Under the pieces are notes generated by a model, which did not search any database, was not told the DNA's origin, and saw only the letters and a program-made list of their open reading frames with translations. Position numbers and translations under genes: made by a program. From Chamaesiphon sp. (GTDB lineage Bacteria; Cyanobacteriota; Cyanobacteriia; Cyanobacteriales; Chamaesiphonaceae), in the NCBI GenBank assembly GCA_026786125.1, contig JAJAYU010000275.1, positions 1-12,423 of the forward strand: DNA of 12,423 bases, in the 5' to 3' direction. Below, one piece after another: positions 1 through 6,465 of this stretch (the stretch's first letter is position 1; every line of letters begins with the position of its first letter).

Positions 1-7
1 AGATTCT

Positions 8-136
8 GGGGGGTTTTTTTTTTGTGTTCGGGCTTTGTGGTTTGGGTGGTGGTGTGGGGGGGGGGGGGGGCGGCGGCGCGGGGGCGATTTGGGGATTGGG
101 TGGCGGGCAGACGGGGGGACTGGGAGACTGGGAGAC
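8..136. repeat. G-rich low-complexity tract
   Basis: This stretch is almost pure G/T on the plus strand. It has six G then ten T at 8-23, a run of 15 G at 56-70, and many further G3-G6 runs up to about position 117. It ends in an octamer, TGGGAGAC, repeated at 121-128 and 129-136, with a related GGGGGGAC at 113-120. No credible gene lies here; the open frames are glycine-rich translations of the low-complexity DNA. The many G runs could form G-quadruplexes, but the long homopolymers could equally be sequencing or assembly noise near a contig end. Confidence 0.7.
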
Positions 137-160
137 TGAGGAAATAGAGATGCTTGCATC

Positions 161-202
161 CACTATTCACTATTCACCATCCACCATCCACCATTCACTA
201 AA
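161..202. repeat. Heptamer tandem repeat (CACTATT/CACCATC type)
   Basis: Six consecutive 7-base units in strict register: CACTATT, CACTATT, CACCATC, CACCATC, CACCATT and CACTAAA. The last unit contains the stop codon of the NUDIX gene (198-200 on the minus strand). Degenerate heptamer arrays of this sort resemble the short tandemly repeated repetitive (STRR) sequences known from cyanobacteria. Confidence 0.8.
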
Positions 203-632
203 CCACTATTCTCGGACGGCGATGGTAATTTCGATACTCTAAATAGTCTTTGAGAATTAGCCCATGATCGAAGCAGAGTTCTGTGGGAATTTCCCAGGGT
301 GCGAAGATCTTGACGCTTTTAGCATCATCTTGAGCGATCGGATTTCCGGTTGCAGTAGCGATAAATACAATACTAATAGTATGCTGTCTGGGATCTCGAT
401 CGGGTGCTGAATAAACATGAAATTGTTCGAGTAATTGCACCTCTAGTCCAATTTCTTCTTGAGCTTCCCTCATTGCGGCTGTTTCCAGCGACTCACCATA
501 ATCTACAAATCCGCCAGGCAATGCCCAGCCATAAGGCGGGTTAAGCCGTTCGATCAAAATAATGGGGCGGTAGGGTCTGTCGATCAGTTCAATAATAATA
601 TCGACGGTGGGTGTGGGATTACGGTAAGCCAT
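198..632 (-). CDS. NUDIX hydrolase
   Basis: A 144-residue NUDIX family protein, expected to be a soluble enzyme that hydrolyses a nucleoside diphosphate linked to another group. The complete Nudix box is visible: G41, E47, R55-E56, E59-E60, G62 (pattern G-x5-E-x7-RE-U-x-EE-x-G-U), so the metal-binding glutamates are intact. It is preceded by WALPGG at 36-41, which places the box in the usual strand-loop-helix context. Length is normal for a single-domain enzyme. The overall sequence resembles a widespread cyanobacterial subgroup often labelled ADP-ribose pyrophosphatase-like, but the substrate cannot be read from the sequence. It lies downstream of glgA on the same strand, separated by 180 bp and a strong hairpin, so it is probably transcribed on its own. 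Its stop codon lies inside a heptamer repeat. Confidence 0.9.
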   Translation of the reverse strand: MAYRNPTPTVDIIIELIDRPYRPIILIERLNPPYGWALPGGFVDYGESLETAAMREAQEEIGLEVQLLEQFHVYSAPDRDPRQHTISIVFIATATGNPIAQDDAKSVKIFAPWEIPTELCFDHGLILKDYLEYRNYHRRPRIVV

Positions 633-765
633 TTTAGATCCTAGTAATAAAATATTGAACTGTCTCGATCGTGAATAAAATACAACTAGAAACTGATAAA
701 CCCCCTGTCAGATCAAATTTTGAAAGGCTATGGTTGGTTGTGCTTCGGGAATGCTTTAGATAATT

Positions 766-813
766 GATATAGTGATGAGTTGATAGTTATTACTATCAAC
801 TCATCACTATATC
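766..813. terminator. Perfect 22-bp inverted repeat at the glgA 3' end
   Basis: Arms 766-787 and 792-813 are perfectly complementary around a 4-nt loop (TATT). The last base of the right arm is also the last base of the glgA stop codon. As RNA this is a very stable hairpin directly after glgA, suited to ending transcription or protecting the mRNA 3' end. There is no T run after it on the minus strand, so it is not a textbook intrinsic terminator. The palindrome can be read in 7-base steps from 771 to 812 (for example AGTGATG, AGTTGAT, ACTCATC), which links it to the other heptamer tracts in the window. Confidence 0.7.
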
Positions 814-2186
814 TATCCTGCTAAAACCGAAGCGTAGAGGGCATCGTACTCTTGTGCTGATTTGTCCCAGCTAAAATCGGTTTCCATACCGCGTTGTTGG
901 AGGGCTTGCCATTGGGGTTTGTAGTTGAAGCTTTCCCAGGCGCGAACCATGCAGGTATAGAGATCTAGGGGTTCGTAGCGATCGAAACAATAGCCTGTAC
1001 CTTTCTGATTTTGCGGATCGTGGTGGGTGACGGTATCTACCAATCCACCTGTGCGGCGGACAATCGGCACACAGCCATAGCGCATGGCTAACATCTGGGA
1101 GATCCCGCAAGGCTCAAATCGGCTGGGCATCAAGAAGGCATCAGAGCCAGCATAGATCCGCCGTGACAGGGACTCATTGTACATTAGATACGTTGCCATC
1201 CGCCCTGGATAGCGAGAAGCTAGTTCCCATAATTGGTTCTCGTATTGGCGATCGCCTGTGCCCAAAATGATAAACTGAGCATTAGTATATGCGAGAAATC
1301 GATCGAGTGTCTGGAGGATCAAATCCAATCCCTTTTGCTCTACCAATCGCGATACCATCCCGACTGTAAATACATCAGGATCGATCGTCAAGCCGATTTC
1401 TTTTTGCAGCGCGACTTTATTTTCGCTCCGATCTTCGATCGTTTTAGTAGTGTAAGTTTTAACTAGAGCTTTGTCATTCCCTGGATCGTATACCTCAGTA
1501 TCAATCCCATTGACAATCCCTGACAATCGATCGCTAATAAACGATAATAATCCCTCAATCTTTTCACCATACTCGATCGTCTTGATCTGATCGGCATAAG
1601 TAGGTGAAACTGTATTTACTCGATCGGCAAATTGTACCGCCGCCGCCATTGTATTATGTCCTTGCATATACCACGGACACCAAGTAATTCTTTCCAGATA
1701 CCATCGCCACGGTCCTTGATAAGCTAAATTATGGATTGTGAAGATCGTACTAATATCAGGATCTTGGTGCATCCAGACGGGCAGCATTCCCGTATGCCAA
1801 TCATGACAGTGGAGCACATTTGGCTTCCAATAATTCCAGCAAAACTCCGCCGCGCCATTGGCAAAAAACGTAAATCGCCAATCCTCATCCTCACCACCAT
1901 AAATCCGCTGCGGATCGAACACAGGATGTCCAAATAAGTACAACGGTACATCAGTACCTGGCAGCACTGTCTCATATACCGCGAAGTGATTGAACATCGC
2001 GTACCCATTCCACACTGGCTCATAGGGAATATCTAATTTCCCCACCAATGAGCCATAATAAGGCATGAAAATCCGCACATCATGTCCCATCTTTCGCAGA
2101 AATTTGGGCAGCGCACCAACGACATCCGCCATCCCCCCGACTTTGGCAATCGGTGCAGCTTCCGCCGCGACAAATAAGATTTTCAT
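813..2186 (-). CDS. glgA: Glycogen synthase (ADP-glucose, GT5), GlgA1 type
   Basis: Transfers glucose from ADP-glucose to the growing alpha-1,4-glucan chain; this is the elongation step of glycogen synthesis in the cytoplasm. The protein has 457 residues, slightly shorter than typical bacterial GlgA (about 475-490). The N-terminal ADP-glucose-binding KVGG motif is at 15-18. HCHDWHTG and [10 protein letters not shown] follow in the N-terminal GT5 domain. [12 protein letters not shown] opens the C-terminal Rossmann domain, and the catalytic-region motif [10 protein letters not shown] has its glutamate at 358. The sequence is close to the cyanobacterial GlgA1 subgroup (as in Synechocystis sll0945), as far as I can recall it. 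No strong Shine-Dalgarno precedes the ATG, but the conserved [12 protein letters not shown] start supports this choice. The gene is divergent from heme oxygenase and ends at a perfect hairpin. Confidence 0.97.
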   Translation of the reverse strand: MKILFVAAEAAPIAKVGGMADVVGALPKFLRKMGHDVRIFMPYYGSLVGKLDIPYEPVWNGYAMFNHFAVYETVLPGTDVPLYLFGHPVFDPQRIYGGEDEDWRFTFFANGAAEFCWNYWKPNVLHCHDWHTGMLPVWMHQDPDISTIFTIHNLAYQGPWRWYLERITWCPWYMQGHNTMAAAVQFADRVNTVSPTYADQIKTIEYGEKIEGLLSFISDRLSGIVNGIDTEVYDPGNDKALVKTYTTKTIEDRSENKVALQKEIGLTIDPDVFTVGMVSRLVEQKGLDLILQTLDRFLAYTNAQFIILGTGDRQYENQLWELASRYPGRMATYLMYNESLSRRIYAGSDAFLMPSRFEPCGISQMLAMRYGCVPIVRRTGGLVDTVTHHDPQNQKGTGYCFDRYEPLDLYTCMVRAWESFNYKPQWQALQQRGMETDFSWDKSAQEYDALYASVLAG

Positions 2187-2470
2187 AGATATTTTTATAT
2201 TGAGGTTCTAATTGCTGATTAATCAAAATCGCCTATCAGCAATCATACCAGCCATCCAGTCCCCGAATTTTTATTCGTGAATCTTGATCGTCATGTGATC
2301 CATTATTAAAATATGCTAACTAACCAATAAAAATGCTAACCCAATCATTTAGATCGGGTATTCTCTCAAGAGAACCATGTAGTCCTTGTCATAAATCTTA
2401 ATAGAAATTCTCATCAAATTATCTTAAGCTAACAAGATTAGTTGGTATATATATTCGGAAATTTTTTAAA
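2187..2470. promoter_or_regulatory. Divergent glgA / heme oxygenase control region
   Basis: This 284-bp spacer must hold promoters for both genes. Three elements stand out. First, a 9-bp inverted repeat (2211-2219 with 2235-2243, ATTGCTGAT/ATCAGCAAT) in the glgA leader, overlapping the palindrome TGATTAATCA at 2216-2225. Second, ATGCTAAC occurs at 2313-2320 and 2333-2340, exactly 20 bp apart, and a near copy AAGCTAAC sits at 2426-2433. Third, the palindrome TTCTCTCAAGAGAA lies at 2361-2374. For heme oxygenase, a weak promoter could be TTAAGC (2424-2429) and TATATA (2446-2451), but the leader would be very short. No coding frame of note is present. Regulators cannot be named from sequence alone. 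Confidence 0.5.
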
Positions 2471-3187
2471 ATGACTTCTAACCTAGCTACTAAACTCCGT
2501 GAGGGTACCAAAAAATCTCACAGTATGGCTGAAAGTACAGGTTTCATCGCCTGCTTTCTCAAAGGAACCGTTGAGAAAAAATCTTACCGGAAGCTAGTCA
2601 ATAATCTCTACTTCGTCTACTCAGCGATGGAAGAGGAGATGCACAAGCATACTGACGATCCCATTCTATCTAAAGTATTTTTCCCTGAACTTGATCGCAA
2701 AGCTGCTCTAGAGCAAGACTTAGCCTTCTACTACGGTGCTAACTGGAAAGAACAAGTAGCTCCTTCCGAGGCTACCAAAAAGTATATCGCGCGGATTCAT
2801 GAAGTAGCCGAGCGAGATCCAGCTCTATTAGTAGCACATCTCTACACCCGCTACTTGGGCGATCTCTCCGGTGGTCAAATTCTCAAGAAAATCGCCGTGA
2901 ATGCGATGAATCTCACCGATGGCGAAGGTACTGCGTTTTATGAGTTCACTCAAATCCCTGATGAGAAAGCTTTTAAGAATAACTATCGTCAAGCGATGAA
3001 CGATTTACCCATCGATGAAGCCAAGCTCGATCAAGTTGTCGATGAAGCTAATGCTGCTTTTGATATGAACATGGTGATGTTCAACGAATTAGAAGGTAAT
3101 CTAATTAAAGCGATTGGGATCCAATTATTCAATCTCCTCACTCGCAAACGCAATCGCAACGACAACGAACTGGCGACTGCTGATTAA
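2471..3187 (+). CDS. ho1: Heme oxygenase (biliverdin-producing), HO1 type
   Basis: Opens the heme ring to biliverdin IX-alpha, releasing CO and iron with electrons from ferredoxin; biliverdin feeds phycocyanobilin and related phycobilisome pigments. The 238-residue length matches cyanobacterial HO1. The proximal heme ligand is His17 in GTKKSH, and the distal-helix signature GDLSGGQ is at 130-136, with Asp131 and the flexible double glycine (134-135) intact. The sequence is strongly conserved with Synechocystis HO1 (sll1184) as I recall it, and the ending ELEGNLIKAIG is typical of the family. There is no signal peptide, so it acts in the cytoplasm. The ATG choice is supported by the conserved N-terminus; only a weak GGAA lies upstream. 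It stands alone on its strand, converges on a membrane protein gene, and ferrochelatase, its substrate supplier, lies one gene away. pbsA is an alternative name. Confidence 0.97.
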   Translation: MTSNLATKLREGTKKSHSMAESTGFIACFLKGTVEKKSYRKLVNNLYFVYSAMEEEMHKHTDDPILSKVFFPELDRKAALEQDLAFYYGANWKEQVAPSEATKKYIARIHEVAERDPALLVAHLYTRYLGDLSGGQILKKIAVNAMNLTDGEGTAFYEFTQIPDEKAFKNNYRQAMNDLPIDEAKLDQVVDEANAAFDMNMVMFNELEGNLIKAIGIQLFNLLTRKRNRNDNELATAD

Positions 3188-3205
3188 GACTTCTTTCAGA
3201 AGATA

Positions 3206-3280
3206 GGGGATAGAGAAAAGGGAATAGGGAATAGTGTAAATCTCCCTAACCCCTATTCCCTAATCCCTTTTCCCTTTTCC
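3206..3280. repeat. Heptamer tract forming an inverted repeat between convergent genes
   Basis: The left side (3206-3233) is four 7-base units: GGGGATA, GAGAAAA, GGGAATA, GGGAATA. The right side (3246-3280) is five: CTAACCC, CTATTCC, CTAATCC, CTTTTCC, CTTTTCC. Arms 3216-3234 and 3253-3271 pair over 19 bp with one mismatch around an 18-nt loop. The position between the ends of heme oxygenase and the SpoIIM-family gene suits a bidirectional terminator; each arm ends in a run of four T in its own direction. The right side encodes the last residues and stop codon of the SpoIIM-family gene. Confidence 0.75.
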
Positions 3281-4224
3281 TGACGTAATGTGTAGAGAAT
3301 CAATAAAATAAATAAACCAGTTCCCGCTAAATATTTTACGGGACTAGGAATCACTTCCTGCGGTGAGAAAAAACCTTCAATCGCTCCAGCAACCAATAAC
3401 ATCGGGAAGATGCCCATCACAAGCTGTGCAGCCTGTAAACCATAGATCCGCAGGGCATCCCGCCGCCGATATCTACCTGGAAATACTAGCCCCCGCGCAA
3501 TCAATAACCCCGCACCACCTGCAATAAAAATCGCGGGTAATTCCAATGCACCGTGAGGGAAAACAAATGCCCAGAATGGATAAGCTAAGTCATTTTGACC
3601 GACTAATGTAGCGACAGCACCAATGAGCAATCCGTTGTAAAACAGCGCGTAGACTGTCCAGAATCCTGCCAGAATTCCACCACCTACCATCCGAAAAGCA
3701 ACGGTTAGGTTATTTATCGCGATACTAGTAGCTGCAAAGGGTTCTGTACCCAAAATTGACCCCATCCAGAGCTGACGTTGATCGCGTACTTTCTCAATCA
3801 TACTCTCCGGCACGATCAGGGACATAAAACTCGCATCCTGCCAAGCAAACCACCAAGCAATCAGCCCACCCACCAGAAATAATCCGAAGGCAATCGCGGT
3901 ATAGCCCCAAGTTTCCCGTAGTACCTGCGGTAGCCCCCACTGATAAAAATTGATCGCTTGTCGTAATTCTTGTCGCCTAGAACCCCGATAGATGAGGCTA
4001 TAACCGCGAGTAGTCAAAGCCTGTAATTCTTGGACGATCGTTTCACCAATTTGATTGGTATTTGCCCGCGCCAAATCTGCTGCTACCGATCGATATAAAC
4101 TGGCTAGAGTACCAATCTCTTTCGCACTCAACGATTTAACTCCACGCTGTTCTGCCCGCTGGAGCAATCCCTCAAATTCTTGCCACTGATTCTGTCTTCG
4201 CGCAATCCAGCGTTGGATATTCAT
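3253..4224 (-). CDS. SpoIIM/DUF95-family membrane protein
   Basis: A 323-residue integral membrane protein of the stage II sporulation protein M family, which is widespread in bacteria that do not sporulate; its function outside sporulation is unknown. The first 105 residues are hydrophilic and helical. Likely membrane segments lie near 108-128, 178-207, 218-245, 263-283 and 298-313. The conserved family core FPHGALELPAIFIAGGAG is at 222-239, followed by the basic loop GRYRRRDAL at 250-258. In many bacteria this family neighbours RDD-domain or MoxR/DUF58 genes, but none is seen here. It lies 109 bp downstream of hemH on the same strand, and co-transcription is possible though a repeat hairpin intervenes. 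Its C-terminal residues EKGKGIRE and its stop are encoded by heptamer repeat DNA, so the native end may have been replaced or extended. Confidence 0.88.
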   Translation of the reverse strand: MNIQRWIARRQNQWQEFEGLLQRAEQRGVKSLSAKEIGTLASLYRSVAADLARANTNQIGETIVQELQALTTRGYSLIYRGSRRQELRQAINFYQWGLPQVLRETWGYTAIAFGLFLVGGLIAWWFAWQDASFMSLIVPESMIEKVRDQRQLWMGSILGTEPFAATSIAINNLTVAFRMVGGGILAGFWTVYALFYNGLLIGAVATLVGQNDLAYPFWAFVFPHGALELPAIFIAGGAGLLIARGLVFPGRYRRRDALRIYGLQAAQLVMGIFPMLLVAGAIEGFFSPQEVIPSPVKYLAGTGLFILLILYTLRQEKGKGIRE

Positions 4225-4228
4225 TCTT

Positions 4229-4335
4229 GGAAGGGGATAGGGGATAGGGAATAAGAAGACAAGATAGTTAAAGAGCCAAAGCCTAATTCTAAAATATCCC
4301 CTATCCCCTTCCTACTATCCCCTATTCCCTAAATT
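4229..4335. repeat. Heptamer inverted repeat between hemH and the SpoIIM-family gene
   Basis: The left side has GGGGATA (4233-4239), GGGGATA (4240-4246) and GGGAATA (4247-4253). The right side runs in unbroken 7-base register from 4294 to 4335: ATATCCC, CTATCCC, CTTCCTA, CTATCCC, CTATTCC, CTAAATT. Arms 4229-4246 and 4295-4312 are perfectly complementary over 18 bp with a 48-nt loop. The last unit overlaps the hemH stop codon. As RNA on the minus strand it would fold between the two co-directional genes and may reduce read-through. There is no terminal T run. Confidence 0.75.
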
Positions 4336-5497
4336 AAAGTATTCCAAACAAATGCAGTGGTCCACGGCCAGTAAATATCTCCACAATCACCCCAATAAAG
4401 CCCAACATCGCCAGACGACCATTCCAGACCTCTGCGGCAGTGGTCAGACCCATCTCCCACTTCTCCTGGGGATACATCTTGATTTTCTTCTTAATCTTGG
4501 TGACTCGATCAAGATCCAGACTAGGCTCTGACGCAGCCCTCAGGACTAGATCGACTAGTGTTTGGATGAAAACGGGGTTCATATCCAGCGCAGGTACCCT
4601 GTTGAAGACATGAATGCCCGCTTCTTCGGCAATCTCTCGATATTCGATATCGATTTCTTCTAGGGTTTCGATATGCTCGGACACAAAGCTAATCGGGACG
4701 ACGACTAGCTGCTCAACACCTTGCGCGGCTAATTGAATGATCGCATCTTCAGTATAGGGCTGAAGCCATTCAACTGGCCCTACTTTACTTTGATAGGCGA
4801 GGGAATGTTCGTTCTTCCGCCCTAGTGTCTGCATAATCAGTTTGGTGCAGTCTTCAATCTCTGACTGATATGGATCGCCAGCTTCTTGAATGTAGCTGAC
4901 AGGGACACCATGAGCACTGAAAAATACATGTGCTCGATCGGGATTTGGGCATTTATCGATTTCGGTGCCAATCAGTTCGGTCATCGCTTGAAGATAACCT
5001 GGTTCTTTGTACCAATCTGCAACAACTGTGTACTCTGATGGCTGGAGTTCGGGATTTTCTTTCCAGATTTTTTCGATCAGTCGAAAGCTCGAACCGCTGG
5101 TACTAATCGAAAATTGGGGATATAAAGGCAGAATCACCAATTGTTCGATCCCATCTTGTTTGATCCGCGCGAGGGCATCTTCAGTAAATGGGTACCAATA
5201 GCGCATCCCAATGTACACCTTCGCATCTTCACCCTGAGCAATTAATTGCTGCTCTAATGCTCGTGCTTGGGCTTCGGTAATCCGGCGCAGTGGCGAACCA
5301 CCCCCAATCTTCTGGTAATTGGCGCGAGACTTCTTGGCGCGTGAAGTTGAAATCAGCCAAGCTAGTGGCTTCTGGAATGCCGTAATCGGAATCCGAATGA
5401 TTTCGGGGTCGGAAAACAGGTTAAATAGGAACGGTCGCACATCCGATAGTTGCTCCGGTCCACCCAAATTCAGTAATAAAACCCCTAATCGACCCAT
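4334..5497 (-). CDS. hemH: Ferrochelatase with C-terminal CAB-like membrane helix
   Basis: Inserts ferrous iron into protoporphyrin IX, the last step of heme synthesis at the branch from chlorophyll. The protein has 387 residues: a catalytic core of about 320, then a linker and tail. The metal-inserting His196 lies in FFSAHGVP, and the conserved acidic segment [11 protein letters not shown] (273-283) carries the core glutamates. LNLGGP at 10-15 is the typical start motif. The tail from about 352 to 387 has the chlorophyll-binding pattern ExxNGR (E356, N359, R361) followed by one hydrophobic helix, as in LHC/Hlip proteins. This arrangement is characteristic of cyanobacterial and plastid type II ferrochelatase, where the tail anchors the enzyme in the thylakoid and influences activity. 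The gene is the first of a same-strand pair with the SpoIIM-family gene, and its promoter candidate is upstream at about 5547-5575. Confidence 0.97.
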   Translation of the reverse strand: MGRLGVLLLNLGGPEQLSDVRPFLFNLFSDPEIIRIPITAFQKPLAWLISTSRAKKSRANYQKIGGGSPLRRITEAQARALEQQLIAQGEDAKVYIGMRYWYPFTEDALARIKQDGIEQLVILPLYPQFSISTSGSSFRLIEKIWKENPELQPSEYTVVADWYKEPGYLQAMTELIGTEIDKCPNPDRAHVFFSAHGVPVSYIQEAGDPYQSEIEDCTKLIMQTLGRKNEHSLAYQSKVGPVEWLQPYTEDAIIQLAAQGVEQLVVVPISFVSEHIETLEEIDIEYREIAEEAGIHVFNRVPALDMNPVFIQTLVDLVLRAASEPSLDLDRVTKIKKKIKMYPQEKWEMGLTTAAEVWNGRLAMLGFIGVIVEIFTGRGPLHLFGIL

Positions 5498-5533
5498 AAC
5501 GGTTGCGTTTTCCCAGTATGTTGCAAATTCTTT

Positions 5534-5575
5534 ACCAATATTAATAATTATATTGGTTTATCGATCGAATGTTGC
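5534..5575 (-). promoter_or_regulatory. hemH promoter candidate inside an inverted repeat
   Basis: On the minus strand a perfect TATAAT lies at 5547-5552, with GCAACA (3 of 6 to the -35 consensus) at 5570-5575 after a 17-bp spacer. Transcription would begin near 5540, giving a leader of about 43 nt. The -10 lies within an inverted repeat with 8-bp arms ACCAATAT (5534-5541) and ATATTGGT (5550-5557), so a DNA-binding dimer there could block the promoter. This is inferred from sequence only. Confidence 0.45.
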
Positions 5576-5741
5576 GACGGTTAATACTTGACACTCTTGA
5601 CCATCATTAGGCAGTGAGCGGGTTTCTATCCAGGTTCAATCCCCTAGCTAGATAATCACATTATATGACGCATCTTGTCCTTTTGCTCGATTTTCACCCC
5701 AAATTAACTGAAGATACTTGAACTTTCGATCGGTTGGGGAT

Positions 5742-5769
5742 TTGCGATCGTCAAAAAATTAGTTAAGAT
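5742..5769 (+). promoter_or_regulatory. Promoter candidate for the TPR gene
   Basis: TTGCGA (5742-5747) and TAAGAT (5764-5769) are 16 bp apart and each matches the sigma-70 consensus at 4 of 6 positions. A start near 5776 would leave a leader of about 24 nt before the ATG at 5800. The match is moderate, so the call is tentative. Confidence 0.35.
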
Positions 5770-5799
5770 GTGGTACGAGCCTTCCATACATAGAAGTCT

Positions 5800-6393
5800 A
5801 TGAAATCTATTCCAACGGCTGTTACGCTCATCGCGCTAGCTAGTGTCTTTGAGCTGAGTCGAGTCGAATCCGCCCTGGGTTATGCGCCCAAATTCCAGAT
5901 CGAACAGTTGAAACTTATTTCTGTTCCGACGAGCACCAACTTGCTAGAGGAAGCGGCAAAAAAGCAGGAGCAAGAAGATTATCCTGGTGCAATTGCCGAT
6001 TACACCGAATTTATCAAGACTCATCCCAATCGAGGGGATGCTTATAGCAGTCGGGGCTTTAGCAAAGCGATGCTTAATGATCTTGTCGGCGCAATCAAGG
6101 ACTTTGATCGAGCAATCGAACTCGATCCAAACAGTGCGGATGTCTATAACTCTAGGGGAAATGTCAATGCGATGGCTGGCAATCCAGTTCAATCGATTCG
6201 CGATTTCAATCGAGCAATTCGCTGCGATCGAAACTTCGCTGATGCTTACTATAACAGAGCCATCGGCCGACACGATCTCGGCGATCGTCAGGGTGCAAAA
6301 GTAGACTTTAATCGAGCCGCAAAATTATTCCAGCAACAAAAAGATCTCGGCGGCTACTACCAAGCACGAGAGTGGATTAATAAGCTGCGGTAA
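5800..6393 (+). CDS. Exported TPR-repeat protein
   Basis: A 197-residue protein with an N-terminal hydrophobic segment (about 5-19) that looks like a signal peptide, possibly cut near residues 25-29, so it probably acts in the periplasm or thylakoid lumen or is membrane-anchored. The rest is a stack of tetratricopeptide repeats at about 46-79, 80-113, 114-147 and 148-181. The second (80-113) is a near-textbook unit containing AYSSRG and FDRAIELDPNSA. TPR units bind protein partners; no enzyme domain is present, so the partner and role are unknown. An AGAAG at 5792-5796 may be the ribosome binding site, and the start codon lies within a small hairpin (5789-5802). The gene is monocistronic, divergent from hemH and convergent with the phosphatase. 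Such short TPR proteins are numerous in cyanobacteria. Confidence 0.88.
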   Translation: MKSIPTAVTLIALASVFELSRVESALGYAPKFQIEQLKLISVPTSTNLLEEAAKKQEQEDYPGAIADYTEFIKTHPNRGDAYSSRGFSKAMLNDLVGAIKDFDRAIELDPNSADVYNSRGNVNAMAGNPVQSIRDFNRAIRCDRNFADAYYNRAIGRHDLGDRQGAKVDFNRAAKLFQQQKDLGGYYQAREWINKLR

Positions 6394-6396
6394 TTA

Positions 6397-6449
6397 GGCT
6401 TTGGGCTTTGGGCTTTGGGCTTTGGGCTTTAGGCTTTAGGCTTTAGGCT
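6397..6449. repeat. GGCTTTR heptamer array
   Basis: Seven full units in strict 7-bp register: GGCTTTG at 6397, 6404, 6411 and 6418, then GGCTTTA at 6425, 6432 and 6439, ending in GGCT (6446-6449). The order, four G-type then three A-type units, suggests stepwise slippage. It starts 4 bp after the TPR gene stop and lies between convergent genes. A single GGCTTTG also occurs in the G-rich tract at 31-37. Confidence 0.9.
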
Positions 6450-6465
6450 AAATACATTTCTCCCC

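Larger units (their letters stand above)
5498..5799. other. 302-bp divergent spacer, hemH / TPR gene
   Basis: No open frame here looks real. The spacer holds the hemH promoter candidate within an inverted repeat at 5534-5557 and a candidate promoter for the TPR gene near 5742-5769. The middle (about 5580-5740) contains an isolated TTGACA at 5588-5593 with no matching -10 at 16-18 bp. No heptamer repeat is present, which makes this and the glgA/heme oxygenase gap unlike the gaps at gene 3' ends. Confidence 0.5.

Noticed and set aside
161..202. CRISPR array
   Set aside because: Units are 7 bp with no spacers, and no cas gene is present.
24..242. Open frame giving a glycine-rich protein
   Set aside because: It is a translation of the G-rich low-complexity tract and the heptamer repeat, runs over the NUDIX 3' end, and has no domain or plausible start context.
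3253..4224. Sporulation gene in the strict sense
   Set aside because: The SpoIIM family is common in bacteria that do not sporulate, and no other sporulation gene is present.
4229..4335. Miniature transposable element (MITE) between hemH and the SpoIIM-family gene
   Set aside because: Although it has inverted arms, they are simple heptamer repeats, and I see no target-site duplication or transposase-like ends.
5588..5616. Promoter built on the perfect TTGACA at 5588-5593
   Set aside because: No -10 hexamer lies at 16-18 bp on that strand, and the next gene on that strand starts about 200 bp away.
5625..5655. GGTTCAATCCCC, resembling a tRNA T-loop
   Set aside because: The flanking bases do not form a T stem, and no acceptor, D or anticodon arms could be found on either side.
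5944..6304. Extra frames of 105-109 residues on both strands inside the TPR gene
   Set aside because: They are shadows of the TPR coding sequence; the frame carrying clear TPR motifs and a signal peptide is the real one.
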